From Endocalyx cinctus (taxonomy: Eukaryota; Ascomycota; Sordariomycetes; Amphisphaeriales; Apiosporaceae), in NCBI GenBank assembly GCA_001600455.1, contig BCKC01000006.1, positions 1,054,001-1,118,000 of the forward strand: a DNA stretch of 64,000 nt, in the 5' to 3' direction. Positions 47,216 through 58,554 of this stretch are shown here, piece by piece. The position numbers and the translations under genes are program-made. The notes under the pieces were generated by a model. It had not been told where the DNA came from and did no database searches. It worked only from the letters and a program-made list of their open reading frames with translations. How positions within the stretch are numbered: the stretch's first letter is position 1; every line of letters begins with the position of its first letter.

Positions 47216-50068
47216 CATAGGTGAACTGATAACTGCATTATAATCGTTCTTCACACAATTGTAAGATCGAAAATTTTGGAGTTTCAAATAGAATAGATGG
47301 TAAATAAAAAATGCATTTTTCTTCGGCTGCGAGTTGTTATTGTCACGGGCATATTTATATCCCACGTTTTCACTACTAACGGGCTGCAGAGCGACAAGTC
47401 TCCCTTCAAGTGACTTAGAACGTTAGATATGCGTAGCTTAAGTATGGTTCTTGTAAAGTGTGGGCTTAATGGATCAACATACTCCAAATCTCAAGGGGGA
47501 TACAGAGGACAGCTAAAAGGAAATCAGACTACGAAAATGGACAGGAAACTGAAGCAGTGCTGACAAGCATTTGGTAAATTCAACGTAGAACCGCCCTGAT
47601 TAAGCCTCGCTGTGGTGCCCGAAGGATTCAATTAACAGCAATAAAAGACAGAAACTTTACCACTTTTTACTCAGATTTCTATTTACAACTTTTCAGACGA
47701 CTTAGAGAAATTGTTGCTAGCCGACTCTTTGGAGTTACTTCGATAGAATGGTGAGGAGTCTAAAGAGAAAGAGGCCGAAGAATTCTGTTGATTGGAGAGC
47801 AGAGCACGGAGAGCACGGATGAGAAGCATGTATAGGTAGAGGTGGAGGCCAAGGATGGGAAGCACCGGCTTATGCCCCCCTTAGAGGAGTACCAGACTAT
47901 CCGTCTAGAGGGCGTCTCCTGGAATATGGCGTACCTGCTGGCTATGTTGGTGCGCCAAGTCCTGCATTTACTCTGTACCTCGTGACAACACCATATCTTT
48001 CTGGTGTAGAATATAGTGCCGCCGCTGCACGATCATTCGCTATACCATATCGCCCGCCTGCACGAAGAGCGAGGATGGGTCGCTACCATGTGGTGAGGGA
48101 GGAAGAAAAAGCAGTAATGGTTGGTTAACCTGCCTACAGGATGGGGTGGAGGAGCAGCAGAACAGGACCTAATATCGAGAGCGATTCACTTTCACCTAGA
48201 ATATTGCCTGCTCCGTTTAACCGACTCCGAGGAACGGTTAAGGTAGAACAGTTCTATAGTGCACTTGATGATACACTTAGTCCGCTTGATTTCGAACTAA
48301 TTATCTCAAGTACGACTTTGGATCAGGTGCAATCCACTCCACTCGCCTAAATCTATAGCAGTCAAAGATCCCTTCAGCCCCTGATAGAGTACCGGCCTTC
48401 ATGGAGAGATTAGTTATAAGTAAACCTTATTCTCCGCAGCCCTGTTCTCTGGGGTATCTTCCCTCTCATCCGGTAGCCTTCCACGATTTGACCTGGCGTC
48501 TACAGAATACAGCACACACAAACCACGTAGAATATGAACTAGGTCCCGAAATTTTTAACACAAAGCTTAAGAGGTGCCTACAATAATAATACCGGCAGGG
48601 TGACGTCTTAAGTAGCGAGGAGGAGAGCAGTGTAGACGAGGATGTGCCAGCCACGCCTCCGCCCCGAAGAGGCGCAAATAATTTGAAAATAGAACCTAAA
48701 GTTGGCAGGGGAAGCGTCATAACATACGGCACCGATTTATTCTCGAATCACTTCGAGCACACAGGTATCTCAATATGCAGGTTGGCGACTCGTTGTATGA
48801 CGTACGACCCCAAAGAATCCGCCCAGCTTACAGGAGCTCCTAGACACTGCCGCAGCTAAGGTCGAGAAGCCCATCGGCGAAGGAAGAAGCCAGTGATATC
48901 GCAGTCTGGTGGTGGCATATATTCGATGGGCACGTTGAAAAACATATAGTCAGAACATATAGTCTATTTACCACCATTGCAATAATACGGTGGCAGTTTT
49001 GGCCTTGGCGGCGGTAGCAGGGGCGAGGACGGTCAGGTGCAGTATGTGAGTAAGAGTACGAATTTGACATAAATTTTTGTGCAAATTTTTAATTAGAGGA
49101 ACTCAATATTCCGACGTGAGCAATGCCAATCAGTTCACAGTCCTACTAGTCGATCAAGTATCTCGACGACCCGGTGGATGAGTATGAACAGGCACTGGGA
49201 ACACTTTGAAGTAACCTAAGAACATATTTACCAGTACATTTCCATCATCGACCAGACTCCTTGGACCACCCAAGATGTTCAGGCGGTTTGATCATCTTGC
49301 AATTCATTAGACAGAAACAAGATCTCCTACTTCAACATGAAATGCTTAAGCAGCATTGAGTACTAAAAGAGTAAACCTCAATTATCGGCAGTGGATGTTT
49401 GTCGCCGCTTTGACTGCGCTCCCTGGTAATCGTTAGGAGGTAGTTGAGTCGAACGTTTGGGTGCATTGCGGAATTATGAAACGGGGGTTCAGAGAAGTGG
49501 TTGATCACCATACGATCATTCGAACTCCGGGGATGACTAGGTTGAAACGGCAGATGCAGAGATCAGACGGGTACGCTCGTACGTAGTAACTGCCGAGTTC
49601 AATTTAGTTGATACTTTTTTTTTTATCTCAATTTCTTGTCACCGCCGGTTTTCTCTAAACGTTTGTATGGGTTTTCATCCTCGCACCAGACGAAACCTGG
49701 TGTTCCATACAAATCCCATCAGCGATATTGTGGGGGAAATACCCATTTCTACCCGCCCTGATCTACCGTCGTATCGACAACCCCTATCTGCATCATCCAT
49801 CCAGCCTTGTTAAATAACTAAACAAGTCAGTTGAAATGACGTTTATTCAAGATTTATAACTACGATAAAGACCCACTAGTGCTCAAATATGATGACTTGG
49901 AACTATTATGTCTTTTTTTTTTTCCCTTCCTTCTCTCTCTCCCTCTCTGGCTCCCCCTAGTATATTATTTTATGCAAAAGCAGTACAGCTTAGATGTATT
50001 ACGAAGCATATGATCGACTCACTAGGTCTCAAGTTTAATATACCTCTGTTGAAGCGCAGACTGTGGTC
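47216..50068. other. 2.85 kb spacer with coding-like debris
   Basis: Between gpi16 and the rhodopsin-like gene. The middle (47690-49080) is less AT-rich than other spacers and carries the relic described separately. The rest (49100-50060) shows T runs near 49610 and 49913 and no coding trace. Confidence 0.5.
47823..48859 (+). pseudogene. Decayed or unmodelled gene, family unknown
   Basis: Three same-strand stretches look like protein but sit in different frames. 47823-48128 encodes about 100 residues with no ATG at its head, rich in Gly/Tyr/Pro/Ala (GRGGGQGWEAPAYAPLRGVP, later YSAAAARSFAIPYRPPARRA). 48141-48350 encodes a mixed segment (LDDTLSPLDFELIISSTTLD). About 48590-48859 encodes SSEEESSVDEDVPATPPPRR and then NNLKIEPKVGRGSVITYGTD. 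A possible 47-bp GT-AG intron (GTGAGG to CTACAG) spans the first junction but leads to a stop. I recognise no domain. Either a pseudogene or a real multi-exon gene whose exons I cannot join. Confidence 0.33.
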
Positions 50069-51500
50069 ATGAATTTCACAAACGGAAATGTCCTTGCACC
50101 TAATTTGACCGCCGGCATCGTGGTGCCGGCTTCTGACGAGAACCTTCCTCACGATAACCTGGGTCCGCAGGTGAACGTCTGTATATGGGCGTTGGTGACG
50201 ATAGCAGCCGCGTGGATGATTTTAAGGTTGTATTGCAAACTCGTGAGACACCGTGGTCTTTGGTGGGACGACTATTTTCTCCTCGCATCCTGGGTACGTC
50301 GCTATTACCGCATCTTGTCTCTGATTAGACAAGCGAGATTAATGCTAGGAGATATATCTATTTGATCTAACCTTTTCCTCGAGTAGATCTGCGTAACTCT
50401 TAGCAGCATCTTCACCTCCACCTCCGTATCTCTAGGGTTTGGTAAACAATACTACGACATCGAGCCGCAGAATTTTTCGCCCATCCTCCTAGTTTCATAC
50501 ATCGCTGGCTTGTTCACTGTTCTAGGAACCGCGCTAAGCAAGACTTCGTTTGCAATCACGCTACTGCGGATAACTCAGGGGGGAAGTAAATACCTCGTAT
50601 GGTATATTATTGTTACAATTAATATCGCCATGGCCCTGAGTATCATTTTCAACTGGGCCCAATGCACTCCGGTGGAGAAGAACTTCAATATCCTTCTCCC
50701 TGGCTCATGCTGGCCACGCATATTCATCATAAGTTACAATATATTTACTTCTGGTGAGCACAAAACCACTACCTGCAACTGGATATCAGTCGCCGTGTTC
50801 CCCGTGGCGTCTTGCTGATGACCGTCTTAAAAATAGCATATTCTGGTGTTATGGATATTGTATTGGCCGTTCTCCCTTCTAGGATAGTGTGGAAGATGGA
50901 AATGAATAAGAAGGAAAGATTTGGCGCCATATTCGCAATGAGCTTAGGAGTGTTGTGAGCCGTCCCCTGCGCTTGAGAGTAATCTGTATGCTCATAGAGT
51001 TTGATATTTCTGACTCTGGACTACTTAGTGCTGGATTAACATCCCTCGTAAAAATTTATGCAATCCCAGCACCGGCAGAAGCAAATGTTGGTAAGATGGA
51101 TTGCTCTTCCTTCTCCTCCGTGGGTATCGTCCCAGTTGGGCTAATTAATATAGATAATTCGGTGCAACTTGTCGTGCTCGCAACGGCCGAAATTACTATC
51201 ACTATCACAGCGGCGTCCATACCTATACTGAGGGCGCTCGCTCGAGATAAGGGCTCAGGGGCGGGGGACTTCTTCACGAGAAATTTCACCCAACATCTCA
51301 CTTTTAGGCGACATCAAACAGGAGCTAATGACCCAGGTGTGGCACCAAGGGGCGATGGCACTCCGATGAGAAGATTACAATTGGGCAGAAGAAGAAAGCT
51401 TGCACAGAAGGCGCCGGTTCTCTCCGAGATCTTCGAGGAAGACGAGACCATGTCAGAGTTCTATAATGCGCGGCAGGACACACGATGGAGCCCGGTCTGA
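50069..51500 (+). CDS. Rhodopsin/PTH11-like seven-helix membrane protein
   Basis: Fungal integral membrane protein of the large family related to Pth11-type receptors (rhodopsin-like fungal domain); ligand unknown. Exons 50069-50293, 50387-50753, 50837-50954, 51029-51090 and 51154-51500 give 372 residues with consistent phases. Family features: an N-terminal glycosylation-prone ectodomain (MNFTNGNVLAPNLTAG), LRLYCKLVRHRGLWWDDYFL, SVSLGFGKQYYDI, the CTPVEKNFNILLPGSCW loop with two Cys, AYSGVMDIVLAVLPSRIVWK and GVFAGLTSLVKIYAI, and a Ser/Arg/Glu-rich cytosolic tail. No CFEM domain is present, so it resembles the short subclass. Start at ATG 50069; two codons upstream the frame begins with GTG. 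Confidence 0.87.
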
Positions 51501-52132
51501 AGAGATTAACGCAGCAGTATTATTTGGGAACTATTATCTTGGGTAAGGAAGTGTACGAGATTCAATGAGGGAACGAAAGAAAGTAAGTTCTAAACCTCTC
51601 AGTTGGGCTAGGTAAAACGGGTTTTCATTTTGGTTATACGGCGTTTCTGGGAGGTTAATGAACTGTCAAGATTCTTGTTTTAAAAATTAAAAATATGGAT
51701 GGAAAATAGGGCTTTGGTCAATGTTTTTTTTTTGTTCCTTTTGGGGGGAGGGAATGGTAGGGTGTTAACCCAGCTTAGGTAAATGAAAATAAATACTTCG
51801 TATTGGTGTGAGCTTGCAGCCCGTAGACGGGCCTCAAGCTTTAATCAACTGAAAAGTTTTTGAAAGCAGTGGCAAATGTTTTTCAAGTACATTCTATTAA
51901 CGGTAAATAGGTAAAACCATCCGAGAGACCAAGAATAATATTGCTTTTAGCTGCAGAGGGCATCGTACAGTCGCCTTGACATATTGTTATAGTTGCATAT
52001 GATTTATAACTGCATAATATACCTCCTCCCTGACCGACCCAGTTTTCACTGTTCGTTTCCTAGGATTCGGCTTATTCCAACCTCTTCTGCCTCTGTATGA
52101 TCAAGGCATCTTGATGTCAAACCATCCACAAA
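51501..52132. other. Spacer, no gene seen
   Basis: AT-rich flank between two co-oriented genes, with a short T run near 51725. Nothing else recognisable. Confidence 0.5.
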
Positions 52133-52744
52133 ATGGAAGAACTTCCCCCATCTTACCAAGAAGGCGAGAAGGATGATTCGCAGGATCTCATCCAGCCCGT
52201 CAGTTTCGTTCACGCAGGGAAGTCTATTCACCCAAGTTCTATCGATACGCCACCTCTCTATGAACTTTCGAAAAGCATGAGGGAAATTTCGGACTTTGAT
52301 CAAGCCCTCGACTTTATTCGTTTAGAGCATAGCGTGAAAGTAAATCGAAGCGGAAGCCCGCGAGTGTCTCGTCGGGAGCGACATATCTTCAAAATGGAAC
52401 ATCCGCCTACCATCATTTCAACATCTCCGTACCCATATTACCTTACCTCCGTCTCGAAAAAGACGCTGGGAAACGTGGGACTTAAGAAGCCTACTTTCTC
52501 CAGAAGTAGTTTTAAAGCCTTCCAAAGAGCTCGAGTCGAGCACGAGGGCCGTATATTATTTGAGATGAAACGGAAGCATAACAAGATAGAATGGATAGAC
52601 CTCAACGGTAGATCAGTAGCATTCGATGAGACGGATAACGGATACCGACTTACAACCACAGCACCTCTTGAAAGAGAGACGGTCGATGTCATCGTTGCAC
52701 TTTGGTGCCTCCGATTGTGGCAGCAGACCTTAGAGAATCAATGA
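52133..52744 (+). CDS. Small fungal protein of unknown function, 203 residues
   Basis: Single exon with a clear ATG (MEELPPSYQEGEKDD). The N-terminal half is polar and contains a PPSY motif and a second PPLYEL motif, the kind of short Pro/Tyr motifs that WW-domain ubiquitin ligases bind. The C-terminal half is folded-looking (SRSSFKAFQRARVEHEGRIL, IEWIDLNGRSVAFDETDNGY) and ends in a hydrophobic helix with two Trp (VIVALWCLRLWQQTLENQ). No signal peptide. I do not recognise a family, but the balanced composition and the intact frame support a real gene. Confidence 0.7.
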   Translation: MEELPPSYQEGEKDDSQDLIQPVSFVHAGKSIHPSSIDTPPLYELSKSMREISDFDQALDFIRLEHSVKVNRSGSPRVSRRERHIFKMEHPPTIISTSPYPYYLTSVSKKTLGNVGLKKPTFSRSSFKAFQRARVEHEGRILFEMKRKHNKIEWIDLNGRSVAFDETDNGYRLTTTAPLERETVDVIVALWCLRLWQQTLENQ

Positions 52745-52945
52745 TCAATATTTATATTATCTAAGACATTTGTATCATGTGCTATTCACGAGTTGCTATT
52801 TCACTATGTTTACTTAGGTTCGATAGTTATGCAATCTTTCTGCTACTGTTATTGTTATGACCATCTCCAGGTAAAGGCTCAGAAGGAGGTTACAGGCCTA
52901 ATGAAGATAGCCCGCAAAAGGAGGCGGTATAATGGGAGGGTGTGG

Positions 52946-54647
52946 TTATTTAAAACCCGGTGGCCTGCCAAATCCTAAGCCAGATGTAGCAGAGCCTAGA
53001 GCACCAGACTTCGATCTTGGATAACCTAATGATGGAAGAGAAGTAACGTTGCCGAAAGAAGAGCCGCCGAAGACCGGCTCCCCCGGTGACAGCGAGTCGA
53101 GGGGACTTAACCCAGCCAACCCTATCTCTTGTCTCTTTACGCTGTCACGCGCATTAAGCACGAGGTTTTTGATTATGCTGGTTAGTTTCTCGTCGTACTC
53201 GTTACTATGATACCTAAAGCCAACGTAGTCCTCTGGCCTCTTCCCCTTGGCATTTCGCTCGACTACCTCCAGTAGATAGTCTATTTCTGGCCGGTCGGTG
53301 GGCTGTACGGCGTTACACCGGATTACAAGACTCCGTATGGCAGGATCTAAATTGGCCATTTTCTCTTTGTGCCGATTTACCAAGTTTGGCGGTGCTTTGT
53401 ATATCGGACTCAAGCCGTCCAGGTCTCTTGCGAAAGACCTTATCGTCTTTTTCTCATTTTGAACGGCAACCTCCATGTCCGCGTTACCACCACGGTCGCT
53501 ACCCCCTAGTAGAGAGAGCATTATCTTGCCTATATAGAATATGTTGGTTTTCACGACCAGGTCCGGGACCTCGCTACAAGGACATTCGGTCAGTCAATTA
53601 ACCCGTCGACCTTGATCTGGAGGAAGAAAAAAAAAATGAGGTTTCGTCAACTCACTTTGGTCTTTGAGGTATGTCTTGGGCCCGTCCAAAATCAATCAGC
53701 TTTAATATGTTATACCTTTGGTGCTCGATAGGCTCATTCCCATCAATCATTACTAATCTAACGTGTAAGCGAAATTACCATGCCATGTACATCACTTCTT
53801 TTTTTTTTTCACTTACTATTCCGAGTGTTCAAGTCACCATGCGCTAAACGAGAGGCAGGTGTTCTTACGCCATTTTGATCTGCTTTTGGGATAGTTTCGA
53901 GCTTTACTTGTGATGCCCCGAGTCTGTCAGGGGGCCAAGCCATAGCTACAACCATCCTACATACTTTCTCATAAAATGTTTATCCTTGTCATCCACAGGG
54001 TACGCCGCGATTTACTTACAGCATAAAAAGAAGTTCCACAGTAGTCGGTTTGGTAAAGGCTGACCCCAGTCGCCCACCCGTTCCACGAAATCGTACAAAA
54101 GACCATTTTCGATGTACTCCATGAACAATGTAGGTCCTCCCATACGGAACGGTCTTGCCTGACCTTCCGAGATATGGAATGGTTGGGCGATATGCATTGA
54201 ACCTTGGAGTCGCCGCATAAAGGTAATCTCCCTCCTGATATCATTCTCTCCCTGCTTTGTCAACGACCTCTTAATCACGAATCTTTTCATTCTTTCACCC
54301 GATATCCGAATTCTCTGCCTTGATTTGGTTTCTTTCTCTGCTCGGTTTGAATTCGAAGCGGGCTGTGGTGGCTGGATTGGTTGGAGCGGTATTCCACCCT
54401 TCATTTGGATCTGAAAAGTTACACCCTGGGAACCCTCTCCCAGAATTCTCTCAAGCTCAAACTTGACATTGCTTGAGCTATCAAAGTTTCGCTGAATGTT
54501 ACGAGCTTCCTGGATCGCTCCTTGAGATACTTTTTCCCCGCCGGAAATAATGCTAGAATTGGGACGGGAGATATTCCTATATTTGGCATTGCCCTCGTCG
54601 TCGTCGTCCTCTTCTTCCCTTAACGCACCGAAAGGCCTTCTAAACAT
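52946..54647 (-). CDS. Atypical fungal protein kinase, four exons
   Basis: Predicted 499 residues from exons 54647-54020, 53963-53817, 53752-53656 and 53573-52946. Kinase landmarks: glycine-rich loop ILGEGSQGVTFQI (residues ~68-80), VAIK-like lysine in RFVIKRSL (K126), helix C Glu in RREITFM (E140), hinge LFMEYIENGLLYDFV, catalytic loop HGDLNTRN (251-258) and the metal-binding DFG in LIDFGRAQ (279-281). The catalytic loop has HGD in place of HRD, and an insertion of Pro/Gln-rich sequence (PLQPIQPPQPASNSN) splits the N-lobe. The C-terminus is Gly/Ser-rich (GSATSGLGFGRPPGFK). The splice sites at exons 2-4 were chosen for frame and consensus. This fits the divergent kinase families expanded in filamentous fungi; substrate unknown. 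Confidence 0.85.
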
Positions 54648-55589
54648 TTCTTCTTCGGAAACTTTTCAGACTTCCTTAAATTATTCGCAGTTCATATCAA
54701 TATCTACCGTTGACTACAAGTTTGATACTAACGGTTGCTAAAAACTTAATTACTTCGGAATCAATATGGACCAGTAATTTTTGCTGGCTTCAAATTCCTC
54801 TCTAGTGAACGGGATAAGGGACGAAAACAGATATCTTGCTGAGCAATAATAATGTAGTATGAAATAATAGGGCATGAATACCCTTTGTCCCTGTTTGCAA
54901 CTCTTAACCACGCAGAGCAATCACTCTAAGACCAGACAAAGAGGTCTCATTGTTGTTATCTCGCTTGGCTGAGTCCAAAACCTGTCCCACCCCAAACGTA
55001 TGGTTGCCCTATGAGAGTGACAAAGCGAACTGGTTTGCCCGAGTTTCATGTCTATATACCCGCCAACGCAGATAATACATGGCCTAGGGCTGCCGTTGTA
55101 AATGAGATAAATTCATAATATATATAATTTTCCGCCCTATCGTTCTCACCAGCATGATGTTCCAGAAGGTTAGTGTTGGGTTAAAATCGTAAGATTTTAC
55201 TGTTCTGAAAAATGAAGTTATTATTGTTGTTGATGTTGTGAAATAATTCTGCTAGTCAGAATTATTTCGAGTGTAAGTGAGCTGGCGTACAGGCCAGCTC
55301 CGCACTGGCCACATACACCAGCCTGTGGCTGGNGATGTGGCTGGTGTGGCTTATACTCCAGCTAGCTACTAATAATCAACAGTTAGGTATTCCAATTAAA
55401 AGGGGTATAAGTTTTGGAGTTTTGGATTCGTCAGACCGGCTTACCATGGGACCATGGAATGTCGGTTTATTAACTAATTATTGCATTTGTACTGAATATT
55501 TACTATTTACATAAAAGAGATTTTGTTAATTACTCCGTGAAATGTAGGCGCTTTTTAATGAGCGCTACGACAGACGATAAGAAGCTATT
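54648..55589. other. Spacer carrying a solo LTR
   Basis: Region upstream of the kinase ATG and downstream of the carboxypeptidase stop. AT-rich except for the LTR at 55174-55381. No gene seen. Confidence 0.55.
55174..55381. mobile_element. Solo LTR (208 bp) of an LTR retrotransposon with 5-bp target duplication
   Basis: Starts TGTTGGGTTAAAATCG and ends ACTAATAATCAACA, i.e. the 5'-TG...CA-3' termini form the inverted pair TGTTG/CAACA. It is flanked on both sides by the identical 5-mer GTTAG (55169-55173 and 55382-55386). That combination is the signature of an LTR left by recombination between two LTRs of an integrated element. Inside are strong inverted repeats (GCCACATACACCAGCC against GGCTGGTGTGGC) and one ambiguous base at 55333. 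There is no gag or pol sequence nearby. TGTTG/CAACA ends suggest a Copia-type element, which is an inference. Confidence 0.85.
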
Positions 55590-56918
55590 CTAACACGTCT
55601 GAGCATCGCCGAGACCCGCCGAGACGGCACCCAAAATCATATCCATGAAAGCGGCATTGGTTTCTTGCATATTCTGTGTATACTGGGTATCGGTAGGGTA
55701 GAATGGACAAGAGGCAGCGTTGTTTCCAAAGCCGAATTCCACGGTGTACCCATAAATCTTGTTAAGGGCCGAGTTGGCAAAATGGCGCGAGTAAGAATAA
55801 TCGTCACTAGCACCCGAGGTAGGGTATAGGGCGGCAGCCTGCATAACAGTGTAAGAACGACCCGTTGCAGCTTTCATGGCGGCGCCCATCTTCGTGGCGA
55901 CACCTTTCGCGTCATTGAGGTCGGCCGTGGGGATGTATTCGCCGTACTTGGACGAGACCGAGTCCGTGACAATACCGCGAATGGTGTCGTACGCGCTGTT
56001 CATGAAGTTTTTGGTGGGAGTGGTGCTCTGATCCGTGTCGCTACCCCAGCTGTACAGGACGTCGCCGGCATACGAGTGCAGGTCGACAAACCAACGGATT
56101 TTGCTAAAAGTATCCATGACCCACTTGATATTCTTGGTCTCGGGCTCGGAGAAGGCCGACTTTCCGTGGTAGACCTCGGACGAAGCGCTGCTAGAGGCGA
56201 CCTCACTGCGCACGCTAGATGCCCACTTGCTAAGGTCCCAGGCGAAATCGAAATTCCGGTTTAGATCGATGCCGATGGAAGAGGAGCTTCCGGTCGACGA
56301 CGCCGGGTTCCGGTTCTTGCGCCAGCAACTGTTGGAAGACTGGTCGTAAGCGGTACCGTCGGGGTTGCTCATGGGCAGGAACACGATACCAGCGCCTAGA
56401 ACGGTCTTCACTTGGGCGTTGGTGTACGACTTGCTGCCGTACTTCAAGCCCGTGGCGTATTTGTTGGCATACAGGAGATCGGAGATGAAGTACAAAATGT
56501 TGTCTGCCGATCCACGTTCACGGGCGTGGATATTTCCGTTGAGGTAAACGCGGTAGGTCTCGTTGCAAGTTCCACCCGTGCCACCGACAACGCCGACAAG
56601 GGTGCTGGCGCCGTTGTATGTCTTATAAGGAGCGGTATATAGCTTGATACCATATTCATTTGCCAGACCCTTAATACCGGAGTTAACCTCGTTGACGCTC
56701 AAGATGGTACTCATGTCATTAGGCTTGCCCGAACCGAGACCCTGGGGAAACTTGGAGCCACCGCTGAAACGATCGCCGGTTCCGACGGCCTTAAAAGACC
56801 CACTCTGACGAGCGGTGATCTCGGGGCGGACATAGTTGGGATCACGCTCCTCGGGCAGAAGACAGGCTCCGGCAAGACCAGTGAGGCCGATCAGACTGCT
56901 AAGGTAAGTCAACTTCAT
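55590..56918 (-). CDS. Secreted zinc carboxypeptidase, peptidase family M14
   Basis: Extracellular metallo-exopeptidase, 442 residues, single exon. Start is the ATG of MKLTYLSSLIGLTGLAGACL, a signal peptide ending around residue 18; the longer frame begins with TTG. The zinc ligands are HARE in LNGNIHARERGSADN (His and Glu) and the His of FVDLHSYAGDVLYSW. Substrate-binding and catalytic parts follow: MSNPDGTAYD, WRKNRN, GIDLNRNFDFAW and the catalytic Glu in YGYTVEFGFG. The pro-segment is short (about 60 residues) and ends in Arg-Gln-rich sequence, unlike the ~95-residue activation domain of Ecm14-type or animal enzymes. It resembles the secreted, bacterial-looking M14 group of fungi. Codons are noticeably GC-rich compared with neighbours. 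Confidence 0.92.
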   Translation of the reverse strand: MKLTYLSSLIGLTGLAGACLLPEERDPNYVRPEITARQSGSFKAVGTGDRFSGGSKFPQGLGSGKPNDMSTILSVNEVNSGIKGLANEYGIKLYTAPYKTYNGASTLVGVVGGTGGTCNETYRVYLNGNIHARERGSADNILYFISDLLYANKYATGLKYGSKSYTNAQVKTVLGAGIVFLPMSNPDGTAYDQSSNSCWRKNRNPASSTGSSSSIGIDLNRNFDFAWDLSKWASSVRSEVASSSASSEVYHGKSAFSEPETKNIKWVMDTFSKIRWFVDLHSYAGDVLYSWGSDTDQSTTPTKNFMNSAYDTIRGIVTDSVSSKYGEYIPTADLNDAKGVATKMGAAMKAATGRSYTVMQAAALYPTSGASDDYSYSRHFANSALNKIYGYTVEFGFGNNAASCPFYPTDTQYTQNMQETNAAFMDMILGAVSAGLGDAQTC

Positions 56919-57458
56919 TGTTGGGACCTGCTCGAAGGACTTGGGGAGGATGCAAAAGGGCAATTGGTTTGGCAGGGAGAGGTGATAAAGCAATCGATTG
57001 ATATTAAGAGCCGGGCAAGGAATGTTGTTATATATTTCGCGTGCCCCGCGTGGTGATCAAACCTCCTGACAAAGCTGGTTTAGCTTCCTCGCCGGGCTTC
57101 GCCTAGATTACCGAGCATGATACAAGAACGAAGTTAAAGAAAGGAAAGAAATGATTAAAAGCGATCACCTTGTGAAGGTTGTTTTCGGGAATAACCTTCC
57201 TTTACCAAGGATTCTTGTCTACATAGGGCAGTTGATTGACATGAGAGCGGTATCGTTCTTTCTTGGCGACGGTTGGCATCAATCCATTAGAGGAAGAGTT
57301 CTCGTATGTTCTAGCCCTGAACAGGTTGAGATAAATGTCGTATTCATGCGACGACGGAGCAAGTGGACCAGGGGATGATCTTGATCATCGCCGTAATTAC
57401 CATCCCTATTGGGCAGGTCCGCGGGGCGTTAAAGTACAGGTCAATGAGTATCTTGGCA

Positions 57459-57475
57459 GGGGGGGGGGGGGGGGG
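57459..57475. repeat. 17-nt G homopolymer
   Basis: Uninterrupted G run in the spacer; prone to sequencing error and to quadruplex formation. Confidence 0.9.
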
Positions 57476-58554
57476 CTATAACCTGGGGGCGACTAATAAA
57501 TACTATGTACCTACCCTTTCGTACCTTAGCTCTATCGAGTTCTTATTGGAACTTTCTCTAATAAGGGAGCTGATTGGAAATTTTCAACTCAAGCTAGGAG
57601 CATTCCTCAAGCTGAATTGATCGGATCACTGGCTCGGAAATGACGCTGTCTTATTAATACCCAAAATTGGCAAGGTTAAAAGGCAGAATCAAGACCAATC
57701 AGTACCTTCTTTCTAGCCGGAGCAAGAATCAATGCCGGCCTCTATCCACTGAAGATGCCTTGCCAATCGGGGTCGACCCCGTCCCATTCACTGCCTTTGA
57801 AGATTAATCGGTGTTTTGTTATCTGTCAATACTAGACATTCTACCGGTTTACCCAGCCTGCCAGCCTGGGAGTACGAAGCTGCACAGGCAGACAGGCAGA
57901 CAGGTCAGCGGCGACTAGCTGAACCTGGGTCTACTATGTCTTTTTACAGCCAGCTTCGACTTTTATTTCACTTAAATATGTTGCAACTTAACGTATTCTA
58001 CCAGTAACCTTAGTGGTTACCTCTAGTGGTTATCCCGCTATAAAATATACTATCCATCTACCATTAAACTGCAGTTTAACGTTAAATTAGCGTCGGTTCA
58101 GCGTCAGTTAAGCTTAACTAACGGTAAGGTTAACGGTTGAGGTCAAGGTCGCGTACAGCACGTGGAGCAGACGGGCTGACGGGTTAGTGTAAGCGTTAGC
58201 TCCGGAGGTTTGGGAGGCGGTACAAACTCCCTACTAATATACGATATTATTTCGCGAATATATTATGTTTTGGTATTTTTTATTTTTATTTTTAACAGAA
58301 GCTTTGTAAAAACGTAAATATAAGTGAAATTTAAACCCGGGTTCACCTAGCGGCCGTTGACCCCCCCGGGCAACTTTTTACAGGCCCTCTGCCTCAACCC
58401 CCTATAGTCAGCTGTAACTCAAGATAAAACCGCCCGATACTTCATCATGAAGGCGGGAATGATACTGGCGCGTTTGACGAGAATATGTCCTGGTAGGCGT
58501 GTTATCAAACACGTTAGTGACAAAACGAAGTAGGCCATATTGATCCTCTGGTTT

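Noticed and set aside
57151..57620. Two overlapping plus-strand frames in the carboxypeptidase-stomatin spacer
   Set aside because: One spans the G homopolymer and neither has domain-like composition; most likely chance.
58060..58150. Repeated GTTAAC/AGTTTAAC words suggesting terminal repeats of a small transposon
   Set aside because: No matching partner end or target duplication could be found by eye.
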